DNA of 64,000 nt from Glycine soja (Eukaryota; Streptophyta; Magnoliopsida; Fabales; Fabaceae). This document shows positions 22,980 through 35,700 of this stretch, one piece after another. The translations under genes and the position numbers were made by a program. How positions within the stretch are numbered: position 1 is the first letter of the stretch; each line of letters opens with the position of its first letter. The notes below the pieces were generated by a model, which saw only the letters and a list, made by a program, of their open reading frames with translations, ran no database searches and was not told the DNA's origin. Where the stretch lies: positions 42,043,167 to 42,107,166 of the forward strand of contig NC_041011.1 in the NCBI RefSeq assembly GCF_004193775.1. The letters run 5' to 3'.

Positions 22980-25900
22980 GGAAAGTAGTAGCAGACAGCA
23001 GTTCATGCATGTACGATAAGTGCGGCTAGTGAGAAAAGGATATGGATTCCCCCGTAGGTATACAAGAGTTATGTGAAAGAAGAAGAAAGGTCAAAATTTC
23101 TGAAGAGAACAAAAATTTGAAAATCGTTTTCTTGTAGTGGTTGTAGAGAAGAGAATGCATTTATAGTGCACAAACTTTTATATTTTTTCTCTTTCTTCTT
23201 CACTATAGTATGCACATACATACATAAACATAATAAAGTAATGGGACGCGTCTTATTATATGACGCGTTGGGATCTTTTGAATCGGAAATTGCTACAAGA
23301 TTACAGGGGCTTAAGTGCTTAACACCGTACTCGTCCTTTTTCTATATAAAAAAAAATTGTTAACCAGTTCCTTGGATTATTGATTAAAAAATTAAAAGAA
23401 AAATAAATAAATTTTTAAAATACATCAAATTATATTTATAATTTATTTTATATATTTTTATTGTTTTCATAATATTTTTTTCTTTGTTTTTTATAAACAA
23501 TGTCTTAATGTCCAAAGGCATGAGGCTACTAGTTAACAAGATAAAAAAAAAAGCTTACTAATCTCTCTTCGTTCTCTTTTATAAAAAAATATATTTTATA
23601 CTTATTAAAATTTTTAATTAACTTCACTAAATTATGTTATTTTTAATTATTTTTTTCTTAAACTACTCTATTGAACTTGACAATTTAATCCTATATTTTT
23701 TAAATGACTAATTTAGTTTATAAATATATAAATATTACAACTGATTGGTTCAATCAGTTAAATATAATAACAGATCTTAAAATTATATTATTTACTAACA
23801 AATTAATCCACAACATATATATAACTCATAATTTTTTACAATATTTACATATTTGGTAATTCTGAAAATATAAAGACCGAACTATAAGAGAATACATAAT
23901 TTGATGAATGAGTAAATAGGTTATTTATCTAGTAAAATATATGAACTACAGTAATTTGAAAAAGAAAATAAAAGATATATATTATGTTTATAAAACACTT
24001 GAGTTCTATTCCCGTATAAATACATCTTTGATGTGATGAAAAAACTTTAAATAAGACTAAAGTTTAAGAACAAAGATTATAGTCTTATATCCAGTTAGAG
24101 AATCGAAGCTTATGGAGATACTGGGATAATATATATTGAGTAATAGATGGAATGCAGGCAGAAATAGTAGTATCTGAATTCTGACAAGCTAATAATGTGA
24201 GAAAAAACACACACGCGGGTCCTCTCCGCAGGCCACACCCATTGAAGTGCTCTTGAACATTACTGCATTAGTCACATCTAATGTCAGACCCTCTGCAACG
24301 ATCAAATTAACACCCATAACTTTCTCACATTCTCCTCCATCCATACACATACTATTTAACTATTATCTGGTACGTAGTCTTAATCATCCAAATGTTCCCC
24401 CGCTACAAACGGGACTCTCTATTTCTATCTGAAACTGAGAAAGATCGATACTTATTTCTCTTTCTTCTGCAGACAAACAATAAGTCATGCAATATTGCAA
24501 TGACTGACACCTTTTTTTCAAAAAAATCATTACTCTTGTTCACCTATTCTGCCAACTGTGGTTATATATATGCTTGTGAATTTAGAGGATAAATTAAAAA
24601 TGGCTAAATTATTCGGTTGTTTTTTTTTTAATTTGATTCTTTATTTTTTTTTAAGTTTAAATACAATTTTTAATCTCTATAATTTAACTTTTTTTATTTT
24701 TTTCTATAAATATTTTTTCTGTTTACCTTTTAAAATATGTTTGTTCTATTTTTTATTTTTGAAATATTTTAGATAACATTTTTTTATTATTCAAAGTAAT
24801 TTTTTACTATTCAAAGCTCCTAAAATACTTTAAGAACAAAAAAAACACATCTTACATGTAAGGACTAAAATAAAAAAATTATTATCAGAATGAAAATAAA
24901 AAAATATTAAATTACAGGACTAAAAATATATTTAAACTTTTTTTTAAATGCTAAATGGTCTCTTATCTTTATTATAAGTTATAATTTGATCTTTTATTTT
25001 TTAAAATATGCAAAATGGTTCCTTAAGTATTTTTTTAATAGCATGTTTATCTAAAATAAAACTAAAGAGACATTACTTCAACAATAAACATGTTATAAAA
25101 AAAATTACTTAGGACCTCCACGGTTGTATGTATTACATATTACTCACTCTAAAACTATACGAGGGTGCAGTGCGATGGTGAATTTGGTGCAATATGAAGG
25201 TGATGGTGGGTGGTTACAGTACCATATTTGGGTGTGACTGTGGTGTTGGGTGGTTGGATAGAGGTGGAGTGCGATGGTCATACATGTTTGGGGAGAGATA
25301 GGGGTTTGTTTGGGAGAGGAAGGGTAAGAAAAAAGATATCAGGAACTTTCTTGGAGGTATATTAAGCAATAAATAAATAAATGGGATACATTAAATAATT
25401 GTAAGCTATCTTATTTTAGACTCAATTGCAATCTGTCCCCTCAACCGTTATGGCCCAAATCTGACTCAAATAGTTTTAGTGCCAACACAAATTATTTTTA
25501 TAAAATTGATTTAAGTTGAAACTAATTAGTTTTGAAATAAAGTAATTTACGTTTGAATGTTTTTTTTTTGTTGCTAAAATTAAATTAATAGTAAAGAAAT
25601 CTGAACGAAATTTGCTACATATCGAAGGATTCAAAAATCTTAAGGGAACTTTAAAATTATTTTTCAAATTAAAAACGAATCTCAAATGCTGCAGGAGATT
25701 AGGGTTTATGGTTAAAAGGAAATGTTATGAAATCGCTCAAGTCTGACATATAACTATTTTATTAAAAAAATAATTGTACTTTAACTCAGTCATATATTGT
25801 CATGCACAATTAACCAGCCTATTGATGTAGAATAGTTTTAGTTTAACTAATTTTTATTTTAATTAATAATCTCAAATTCAAATATTAGTGAAAAATATAT

Positions 25901-26768
25901 GTAGTTTATAAAAAATATTATTATGCATAACTTACTTGATCGGATAGTCAAACTTTACCTCTCTTATTAAACAGGATTCTATTTTTAAAATAATTAAATT
26001 TTGATACATTATTATTCTAAAAATATTTATACTTTTATTTAATTATAATTTTTTTTAAAAAAATATTTTCAAAATAATTATTGAAAAAAATTGTATAGAC
26101 AGATTTGTGTAATTTGTCTAAATCTTAGATTTAAATCTTATTATCACGTATTTTTAATTATTATATAACAAGTTATAATTAAATTATTATATAAAAAATC
26201 CGTACATTATTTTTATATTTTAATTAAATTATTTTAAATTTATTCCAAAGTACTATTAATTTGTTTATTATAAATTATTTCATTTAAAATAATTTAATGT
26301 TTACTGTTTTTTTATTTCAATACAATAGTATTTATTTAACATTACGATATTTAATATATTTATGTGTGATCTATAGGTATTTATGCTACATGCATAATGA
26401 GAATAATCATAATTTAAAAAATGTAAGAATTATAAATTTAAACAATTATATAAATAATCAAAATATAAAGTCACGTCAACATTTAAAAAACTCACATATT
26501 TTTTTAATTTGTTTTAATAAAATTTTTCCATTTACATTTATTATTTTTATTTTTCGTTCCTAATATTTTTTTAAATATCAATTTCTGAAACACACTTTTT
26601 TAATTGTTATTATTTATTTTCTTAATTAAATTGATTTTCCCAATTGCTTTTTCTTATTTCCCATTTCCTAAACCCAGCTTCTCTGTTCTTTCTAGAGAGT
26701 GTCATTTGTATCGTAAATCTTGTATAGACAGCACAAACGCAGAAACCGCGAAATTGTGCCTAAAATCG
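22980..26768. other. Intergenic region between divergent AIL and splicing-factor genes
   Basis: The two flanking genes point away from each other, so this 3.8 kb holds both promoters. No exon is supported. A repeated GACGCGT (gacgcgtcttattatatgac, then gcgtt, near 23246-23272) lies about 350 bases upstream of the AIL start. A GC-richer G/T block at 25110-25330 (repeated 'gatggt', 'ggtggt', 'ggagtgcgatgg') stands out from the AT-rich surroundings and looks like transposon debris. The bases just before 26769 are the splicing-factor 5' UTR. Confidence 0.55.
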
Positions 26769-29700
26769 ATGACTTCGCTAAATGGTGACGAGAGCCACCA
26801 CCCACCACCGCAACCGCAAGGTACTCATGGACGCACACTTGTTTCCGTTTACCTTTTTTTTTCATTTCTCAACTTTAATTCGCAGCAGAAAAAAAAACGA
26901 TTAGTTCCACTAATTTGACTAATTTCCTTATTCGATTTCGTTTCAATAATAATTTGGTTTCTCGCAGCTGAAAAGATTACTGAAGTGGGATGGTACGTTC
27001 TTGGCGAGGATCAGCAACAGATTGGCCCTTACGCCTTCTCAGAGTTGCGCGGTGAGTGAGTTCTTTGATACTCCTTTTTTTTACCTTTGAATGAACAAAA
27101 GTGGAGTGGAGTGGAGTGGAGCTAGGGTTAGGTATTTAGGTATTGTATATTTTGATTTTTGATGTTTGTTCCCCAATTAATTAAGTGAATACTGAGGCAG
27201 CACTGTTTCAGACTTTGAGCACATTTGTCTTATGTTGAAATTGAAACCTCTATTTGTCATATTTAAATGGAAATTGGCATGGACAGAGCATTTCTTGAAT
27301 GGATACCTCTCCGAAAATACATTTGTGTGGTCTGAAGGAAGGAGTGAGTGGCAGCCCTTGTCCTCAGTTTCTGACCTGTGGGCTCAAATTAACCAGCAGG
27401 GACCTGATTCTTCAACTACTGGTATGACTTTTCTTCTCTTTCGCATAGAATTTTCCACTATTATTATTGTTATTTGTTGTTGTTGTTGTTCGTGAAGCTT
27501 AGAGAGTGACCTGTTATGTAGTGTCTGCTCCTGATGTTGATGAGTTTGAAAGATGGCAAAAGGAGATTCAGGAGGCAGAGGCACAGGTGGAAGGATCGGA
27601 ATTTGGATCCTTATCTGGCAATGCCGGCAGTACTGGGGCAGGAGAAGATTCTGAGAGACCTTCGACACCACCTGAGGGTGAAGAAGAATTTACTGATGAT
27701 GATGGAACTGTATATAAGTGGGATAGGAATCTTAGGGCTTGGGTTCCCCAGGTTTGGTGCTGACATGTGTATCGCTATTATTATTATTATTATTATCATC
27801 ATCATAATATATTTGTTTTACTCTCATACTTTGTGTGGCCAGTGATGTTCTTTGTTATATTATGATTAAATGAAGATAGGCTAAAGGCTTAAACTAAATT
27901 TTGATGCCCAGGATTTTAGATTAGCCATAATCAAGTTGTCATTCCTTAAAGTTTGAACTGTTTTTTGAGGCTTATGTGGTTTCAAAGGGGTGATTTTACA
28001 TTTGTCAAACTGATCAGTTGTATTTGTTTCCAGTTTTGAGCCTATTATGGCCTGTTAACAACGTTGACATCTGAAAGAGATGACTTAATAACACATTGCT
28101 TTGGAAAAAAATGGGTCTTTTGTTTTAGATTCTGCACAAGCCAAATGGGCAATGAATCCCAATAATCAAATATTGCTGTAATAGTTCATGTTTGGCATCC
28201 AGCAGAACTTATTCTTCATATAGCACACACAATCCCCCTTGGGCAGAAGCAAAACAAAAAGAAGCTTCTGCCATGCCGATGGGATTATGTTATCCCAATA
28301 AATGGATATAAAATAGAATATTAATTTGTCAATTTAATACTGTGCACATCCAAAATAAATAGAATACACCATGTTTGGCAATTTGGCACTTCCACAGGCG
28401 ATATTGGTCGAGAATATTAATACAAGTGTACACTTCTAAAATCAATTATAAAAAATTCAAACCAAACAGACACTAACTATAAGGCTCTAATGGAATCTGA
28501 AACAGTCTGTAAGGAAATGTTTGCCCAAACAATATGAATGAATTTATTTTATTATCAATTTTATAATTAAAATTTTAATGGATAACATATGAATTACTTA
28601 TTCGGAGGAGTTGCAGTTACTTGTGAGATTTACTGTGTATATGTTTTTTGCCAAACACAAGTATTAAATAATTATTTGTGCATCTTTCATCTTTCCTTTG
28701 AATCTATTCAATATGTTTTTTTTTGTCAAAACACAATTATTAAATAATTATTTGTGCACCTTTCGTCTTTCCTTTGAATCTATTCAATGCTTCATTGGTG
28801 TAGATTGTGGCTGCTGTTCATTGATCACAATGCTGTTAGGTATTGAATTTTCATGGCTTTTGTTGGGCACTAGATCTTAATCTTAAAACCAAGTTCTAGT
28901 TCTAGGATAATTTTAATTCATAGGGAATCAATACTTCCTCTTTCTCTAAATTTCTTGAGAACTACCTCCCTATGCAAACATAAATAAGTGTTTCTCAAAT
29001 GTAAATTATTTTGTTTGCTTTTTAATACATTAACAAGTTTTAATTTTTATAAAGTGTTAAATCTAAATATTTTAAAAAACTGAATTAAGCCAAAGTGTTT
29101 CTGTTCTGGATACTCTTGTAGTTTTTTTCTCTTACTTGGATTTGATTACTTCTCTTTATGGTTTGGTTTCTGCCAGTCACATTTTGTTTCCTGTGAATTA
29201 TGTGGTGTTTTCATTTCCCTTCTCATTATAGTACCCAGAAATCAGAATGTTGTCTTTTCAACCTTGAGGCATGTTGTACTTATTTGTGTTTGTGTGTATC
29301 CCTATAAATCTCAATGATGCCTTTTTATTTATTCTTTGGGCCAAGGTTGTTGATTGTTTATTGAATGTATTTTTAATTGAATTTTTTTAGTGTAATTAAT
29401 GAAGTTGTTATGTCATAGGAGCATCCAACTGGCAGCACTGAGCCTTATGGGGTTCAAGAGATGACCTTCTTGGAAGAAGAGGAAGTTTTTCCTACAATAC
29501 CTATTTCTGATGCCTCTGAAAAGTTTGAAGATAGTCCAAAATTGAGTGTTTCTGTGCCTCCCTTAAAGGAAGAAACAAATGAAGCAAATAATACCAATGT
29601 GGTATCAGGTGAAAAAAGGAAGCTTTCAGATCAACAAACTGACAAGAAGGTGCCCCTTTTCTTTCCATCTTGTCTATCAATGGTTTCACCCTGATCCATT

Positions 29701-32700
29701 TTCTTATTTCTTGCTTTGACTTGGAAATGAGTACCTCTTTTGGGAGACAAATGGCGCATATATTGATCTCATTCTGTTTCAGGAAGCTAATAAACCCCCT
29801 GATAGTTGGTTTGAATTAAAGATCAATACACATGTTTATGTCACTGGGTTGCCTGAGGACGTTACCACTGATGAAGTAAGTATCAACTTTTCGCCCAAAT
29901 TTGCCTGAATGTAATTTTTGTTGCTATAATTAACATGACATGGGTAATGTATTGCAGATTGTGGAGGTATTTTCCAAATGTGGAATTATAAAGGAGGTAT
30001 ATTTCTATTCCTACATTATATATTATCTATTCAATGGTAAATTGTAAAATTATAAACAATTGAGCTATAATTCATGTCATCCATTAGTTTTTCACGATTG
30101 GAAGTGTCTTAAAAATGTTATATTTATGGGGAAGGAAAACACTGTTGCCACTCTATAAACTAATGATACAGTAGCTCTTCAATACTGCCAAAAGTATGCA
30201 TGAATTAACATTTCTACATATGGAAGAGCAAAGTATGTTGCATATCGTGTATGAATTAACATTTCTGGGCACATGCACATGCCAATGTCCTAACCATAAG
30301 TGAATCACAAGGGCCTAGCAACTTTTACAAATTTGTTCTCACTAAGAGTGCCTTACAAGAGGCTAGCTTTTGGGTTGAGTTAGATCCAAACCCACATTCT
30401 AAGATGGTATCAAAGCCTATTCTAGATTCATTCAACCTCACCCACAATGTTATCCACGCATCAAGCTCAAAAAGTATTGGGCGTGAGGGGGTGTATTGGG
30501 AAAAACCCAAGTCCCTCATTGGCTAGAGATAAGGTCAAGATAGAGTATATAAGTGGGAGACAACCTTCACCCTATGAGTTAGCTTTTGGGTTGAGTTAAC
30601 TCCAAACACACATTCTAAGATTGTAAAAATGGAAGACTAGCTATTTGAGGGTATCGTGACTCACACTGGCTTCTTATGAATCCATGATCATGGTTATAAT
30701 AGGACCCGGAAACCAAAAAGCCTCGTGTGAAGCTCTATGTTGATAAAGGGACAGGAAGGAAAAAGGGAGATGCTCTGGTTACATATCTTAAGGTAACTGT
30801 TTCCCTTATTGTTCTGCCTGTGACATAAAGTTGTGATGTAACAGGGTTTCAATTATGCTTTCATTTACTAGGAACCTTCCGTGGCTCTGGCAATTCAAAT
30901 TTTAGATGGAGCACCTCTTCGCCCTAATGGCAAGATCCCTATGTCTGTCAGCCAGGCTAAATTTGAGCAGAAAGGTAACTGCTACTGAATTCTTAATGTT
31001 TCCTATGACAACTTCTGATAATTTTTGTTAGATATGGTCATATGGAAATCCATGTATTAAATTGATAATTTAGTATTTATTATGCCTGCTGTTGCTTGAT
31101 GGAGCTTTTTTTAAATATGCAGGAGACAAGTTTGTATCCAAGCAAGTAGACAATAAAAAGAAAAAGAAATTGAAAAAGGTGGAAGACAAAATGCTTGGAT
31201 GGGGTATGTTTGGTCTCCCAAAATTTTCAAGTTGATGTTTCTGGAATATGACTGATTCCCTCAATCTTTAATTTAGCCTAATTTCCCCATTTCATTTATT
31301 TTTTGAATTAAAATGCAACATTGATTTACCTGCTGGGAAATATTTTTACCAAAAATTTCTAGATGGTGTAAGTGGGTCAAGTCTTTACTTGTGTCAATAG
31401 GTCCTTTGTTGTGTACTGAGAAAGGTTATCAGATTGAGATTCAAATCGTGAATCACCAAGCTAATTTTTTAATTTTGAATCATAATTTGTATCAAATTAT
31501 AAGATTTAGAGGCAATAAAAAATCACTTCAAATATATCATGTAGATGTTATATAGTGTTCAATGTAATATTTATAAACTAGAAATATATAAAACAACTTA
31601 ACAATAAGTCATATAAAACAAAATTATTAGTTATATCTGAGTTTGTGAAGCCTTTATTTTAGAAAAATGGAAAGGAAGCAAGAAATAGCCAAAATAGAGT
31701 GCATGCATTAAATGTGTGTGACAAATAAAGTAGTGGCATAGTCAAATAGGCACTAGTGCCCCTTCAATTCCTTATCATTTAACAATTTAAACTTATATGA
31801 CATGTCAATTTTTTTCGTGAGAATTGGTGAAAGAAAAGAAAAAAAAATAAGAGTTGTTGAATTGTGTCATTCATATCAAATTATCAATGATACGAAATTG
31901 TACAGATTCATTCATGTATTGTAAGATACAAAGTCATTTGAGATTTATCATATGATATGAATTGCTAGGTAGCTGAATTGTAGGATTTGAATTGTGAATT
32001 GAAAGATTATAATAACTATGCTAGAAATAGAGAAAACAACTTAACCATAAGTCTGATAAAACAAAGTTATTTAGTTATATTTGAGTTTTTGAGTTTGTGA
32101 AGCCTTTATCTTAGAAGAAAATTTGGAAACGAAGCAATGAAATGACTACTGAGTGCATTTTGGAGCTAACTAATTGATGTTTCATTGAAGTCTAATATAT
32201 TATTCTTTGAATAGTAGAGCCATTGCAAATTTTGAGAATCATTTAATTTTTTTTTACTAGAATGTATTCTGTTGTCTTGTCTGCTTTTGATGATGGTGGA
32301 TCTAGAAAGCATGCTATGCTCACATTCATATTCAAAATCCTGTTCAACCTCAGTAGTGAGAAGTTTAGATTATTTTGGTTGACTTGAGATTTTTAGATTC
32401 ATTTTCAGTTGATTTTCTTGTTTAGCATGCATCCCTGATAGTAATGTGTTTCTCATTGTATGGCTCAGGTGGTCGTGATGATGCAAAAGTTTCAATTCCA
32501 GCAACTGTTATCCTTCGTTATATGTTTGCTCCAGCTGAAATGAGGGTTGGTGTTACTTAACTTTGCTTGTTTTCTTGATACAATTATTGCACTAGAAACT
32601 TGCTATAACAGTGGCCATACCTGCACATCATTTTGGACATGGTTATATATATATATTTTTTTTTGCTCAGCAAAGATAAGTAATTATATTAATGAAACAC

Positions 32701-35700
32701 AGTTCCAGAGGTACTGAAATACATATGTAATTGGATAGCCTTTCACATGGTTCCTAATCAGACTAAATAGAGTCTAGAGTGGAACCAAAACAGGCTACCC
32801 TGCCATACTACCATTAAGCTGCTACTAATTTATATGAATTGACTTTCCTAATACCAAAACCCTTCTCTAATATTACTAGACCACTGATTAAAAGGTATTG
32901 AAAAATCCTTCTCCAAATTCGATAGCCATGTCCACAATAGAAAGGATGCCTCGTCAATCAGTTTGTTACTATCAAAGGAATCATTGGAGAAGATGATCTT
33001 ATTCCGCTGCTGCCAAATGGTCCATGTTACGGCCAGCCACCAACATTTCCATCTAGTCATCCTTATCCCACCAAATGTGATGAAGCCATGTTGGAGGAAA
33101 TGTTGCCTTGGGTCTTTTGGGTAAGCTCAGAGATATTCATCCTTGATGATGATTCCTACCAAATAGGGAGAATTTTGCTGCAATGAAAAAACAAGTGCCC
33201 TACTTCCTCTTCCATATTACCGCAGAATGGACAACTCCTATCCGTGACCTCTATTTGTCTCCTATGCAAGTTTGCTTTAGTAGGCAACCTATCTCTTAGT
33301 AACCTCCAAGCAAATACTGCAACTTTGATTGGTGCCTTTAATTGCCACAGCTCCTCAAAAACCTTATCCTGTATCCCTTCAACTTCTGCCCCCCTCATTA
33401 GATTGTATGCAAACTGTGTCGTGTATTGTCCACTTTGATCTGTGATCCACACCCACTCATCCCTTCTGTTTCTTTGTATTGTCTTCCTCTCGATGTCTCT
33501 TAGGAAATTAGTGGCCATTGTTATCTCATTGTTGAATAGTGACCTCCATGATAAGTTCCATTCCCACTCCTCATCCTTGTATCCTCCCATATGCTGGATT
33601 AATTGGTTCTGTTGGCACGAGATTAAGAACAATCTGGGGTACTATGATACCAGTGATGCCTCTCCATCTATCCACTCATCTTTCCAAAATTTTATCATGT
33701 CCCCGTTCCCCACCTTCCACTGTATCCCCTTTTTGAACTCCTCTCCCTGTGGTGTAGATTGAAAAGCTATCTTTAGGTCCCTCCACCACAATGACTCCTT
33801 GTTACTCCCAGTTGCTTCATCCAGTCCCCTCCACCCGCCATATTTGGACTTCAGTACCCTTGCCCACAGCTGTCCTTCATGATGGAATAAATGCCACCTC
33901 CACTTGCCAAGCATAGCAAGATTGAAAGTGTTTATGTCCTTCACTCCCAGGCCCCTTTTTTCTTTTGGTAGGCAGACTGTCTCCCATTTGATCCAGGCAA
34001 TCTTGTTTTTGTCTGGACCTCCTCCCCACAGAAATCTGCGTTGCAAGCTGACTAATTTGTCCTCCACCTTCTTAGGTATCCTGAAAAAAGACGAAAAGTA
34101 GATGAGAATAGAATTTAGGACTGAATTTATAAGAATCACTCTCCCCCCAAAAGACAGGTGTCTTTGCTTCCACTTGGCTAATGCCCTCTCGCACTTTTTT
34201 ATAATGGGATCCCACATCTGACCCCGCCTCGGATTTGCCCCAATAGGTATTCCTAAGTAGGTAAATGGAATGGACATCAAACTACAATTCAACCAACTGG
34301 CTGCATCAGATTTCCATCTCTCCGGCATACCAAATGCATCAAAACAGCTTTTTGCAAAATTAATCTTAAGGCCTGAGGCAAGTTCAAATATCCTCAGAAA
34401 TGCTTTAATTGCCCTAACATTCTCCTGCGAGGTCTCTCCAAAGAATATTGTGTCATCCGCATATTGAAGGATGCTTACATCAACTCTGTTTGATCCCACT
34501 AAGAATCCTCGGTATAAATTTCTCTTGATAGCCTCTCTCACCAGTCCATTCAGTGCTTCTGCCACGATATTGAAAAGGAAAGGTGCTAATGGATCTCCTT
34601 GTCGAAGGCCTCTTTGTGGTGAGAACTCAGCCGAGGGACTTCCATTTACCAGTACCGATACAGAGACGGATTTTAGACATCCCATTATCCACTGAATCCA
34701 TTTGGCACAGAATCCCAATCTCCTTAACATATAGACCAGGAAATCCCATGAGATGGAGTCGTATGCCTTCTCACAGTCCACTTTGAAAACTAAACACGGC
34801 TTTTGACTTTTATTGGCCTTTTCCATCACCTCATTTGCTATCACTGCACTTTGTAGTAGATGCCTCCCCTCTATAAATGCAGATTGGCATTCGTCTATTA
34901 TGATCGGCATAACCTTCTTCAATCTGTTGGCCAATAGCTTGGCTACTATCTTGTACATGCATCCAATGAGTGAGATCGGTCTGTACTCGTCCAACGACTG
35001 CGGATTGCTCACCTTAGGGATTAACACAATGAAAGATGCGTTACATCCCCTAGGGAAAATTCCATTGACATAGAATTCATCCAAGAACCGCAGAACATCC
35101 GGTTTTACTAAGTGCCATAATCTCTTGATGAATTTGAAATTAATTCCATCAGGGCCCGGACTTTTCTCACTCCCACATCCCCAAACTGCCTCCTTTACTT
35201 CCTCCTCCAAAAATCTCCCTGTTAGCATGTCATTGTGGTGGTGGTCAATAGACTGAAATTCAATACCATCCAAGTGGGGTCTATTATGATCCTCCTCTTG
35301 GAACCTTTGTAGGAAGAATAGGCGGGCTGCCTCTTTTACTCTTGCCGGTTCTTCAACCCACTCTCCATCAATCCATAGTCCCTGTAGAGTATTATCCCTT
35401 CGGCTTGCATTAACCAGCAGGTGGAAATAGCGGGAATTACAGTCCCCTTCTTTCACCCATCTGGCTCTTGCTTTCTGTCGTAATAAAAATTCATGAGACT
35501 GTGCAGCTACCCACAAGTCTTCTTGAAGTTGTTTCCTGATTAGCACCTCCTGAGTAGATAGCTGTCTATGTATTGTGCTCACTATCATCTGATTCAGTTT
35601 TCCCTCAATCTTCTTGTATCTCTTAAAGGTATCACCGAACTGGTCTCTGTTCCATATCTTCAACCTTTTCTTCAATCTCTTTATTTTTTCTTTCAGCACA

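Noticed and set aside
23246..23272. GACGCGT pair as a transposon end
   Set aside because: Short, without long inverted ends or target duplication; kept only as a promoter-region note.
24000..24020. Second tRNA-like phrase (gttctattcccgt)
   Set aside because: No cloverleaf can be drawn around it.
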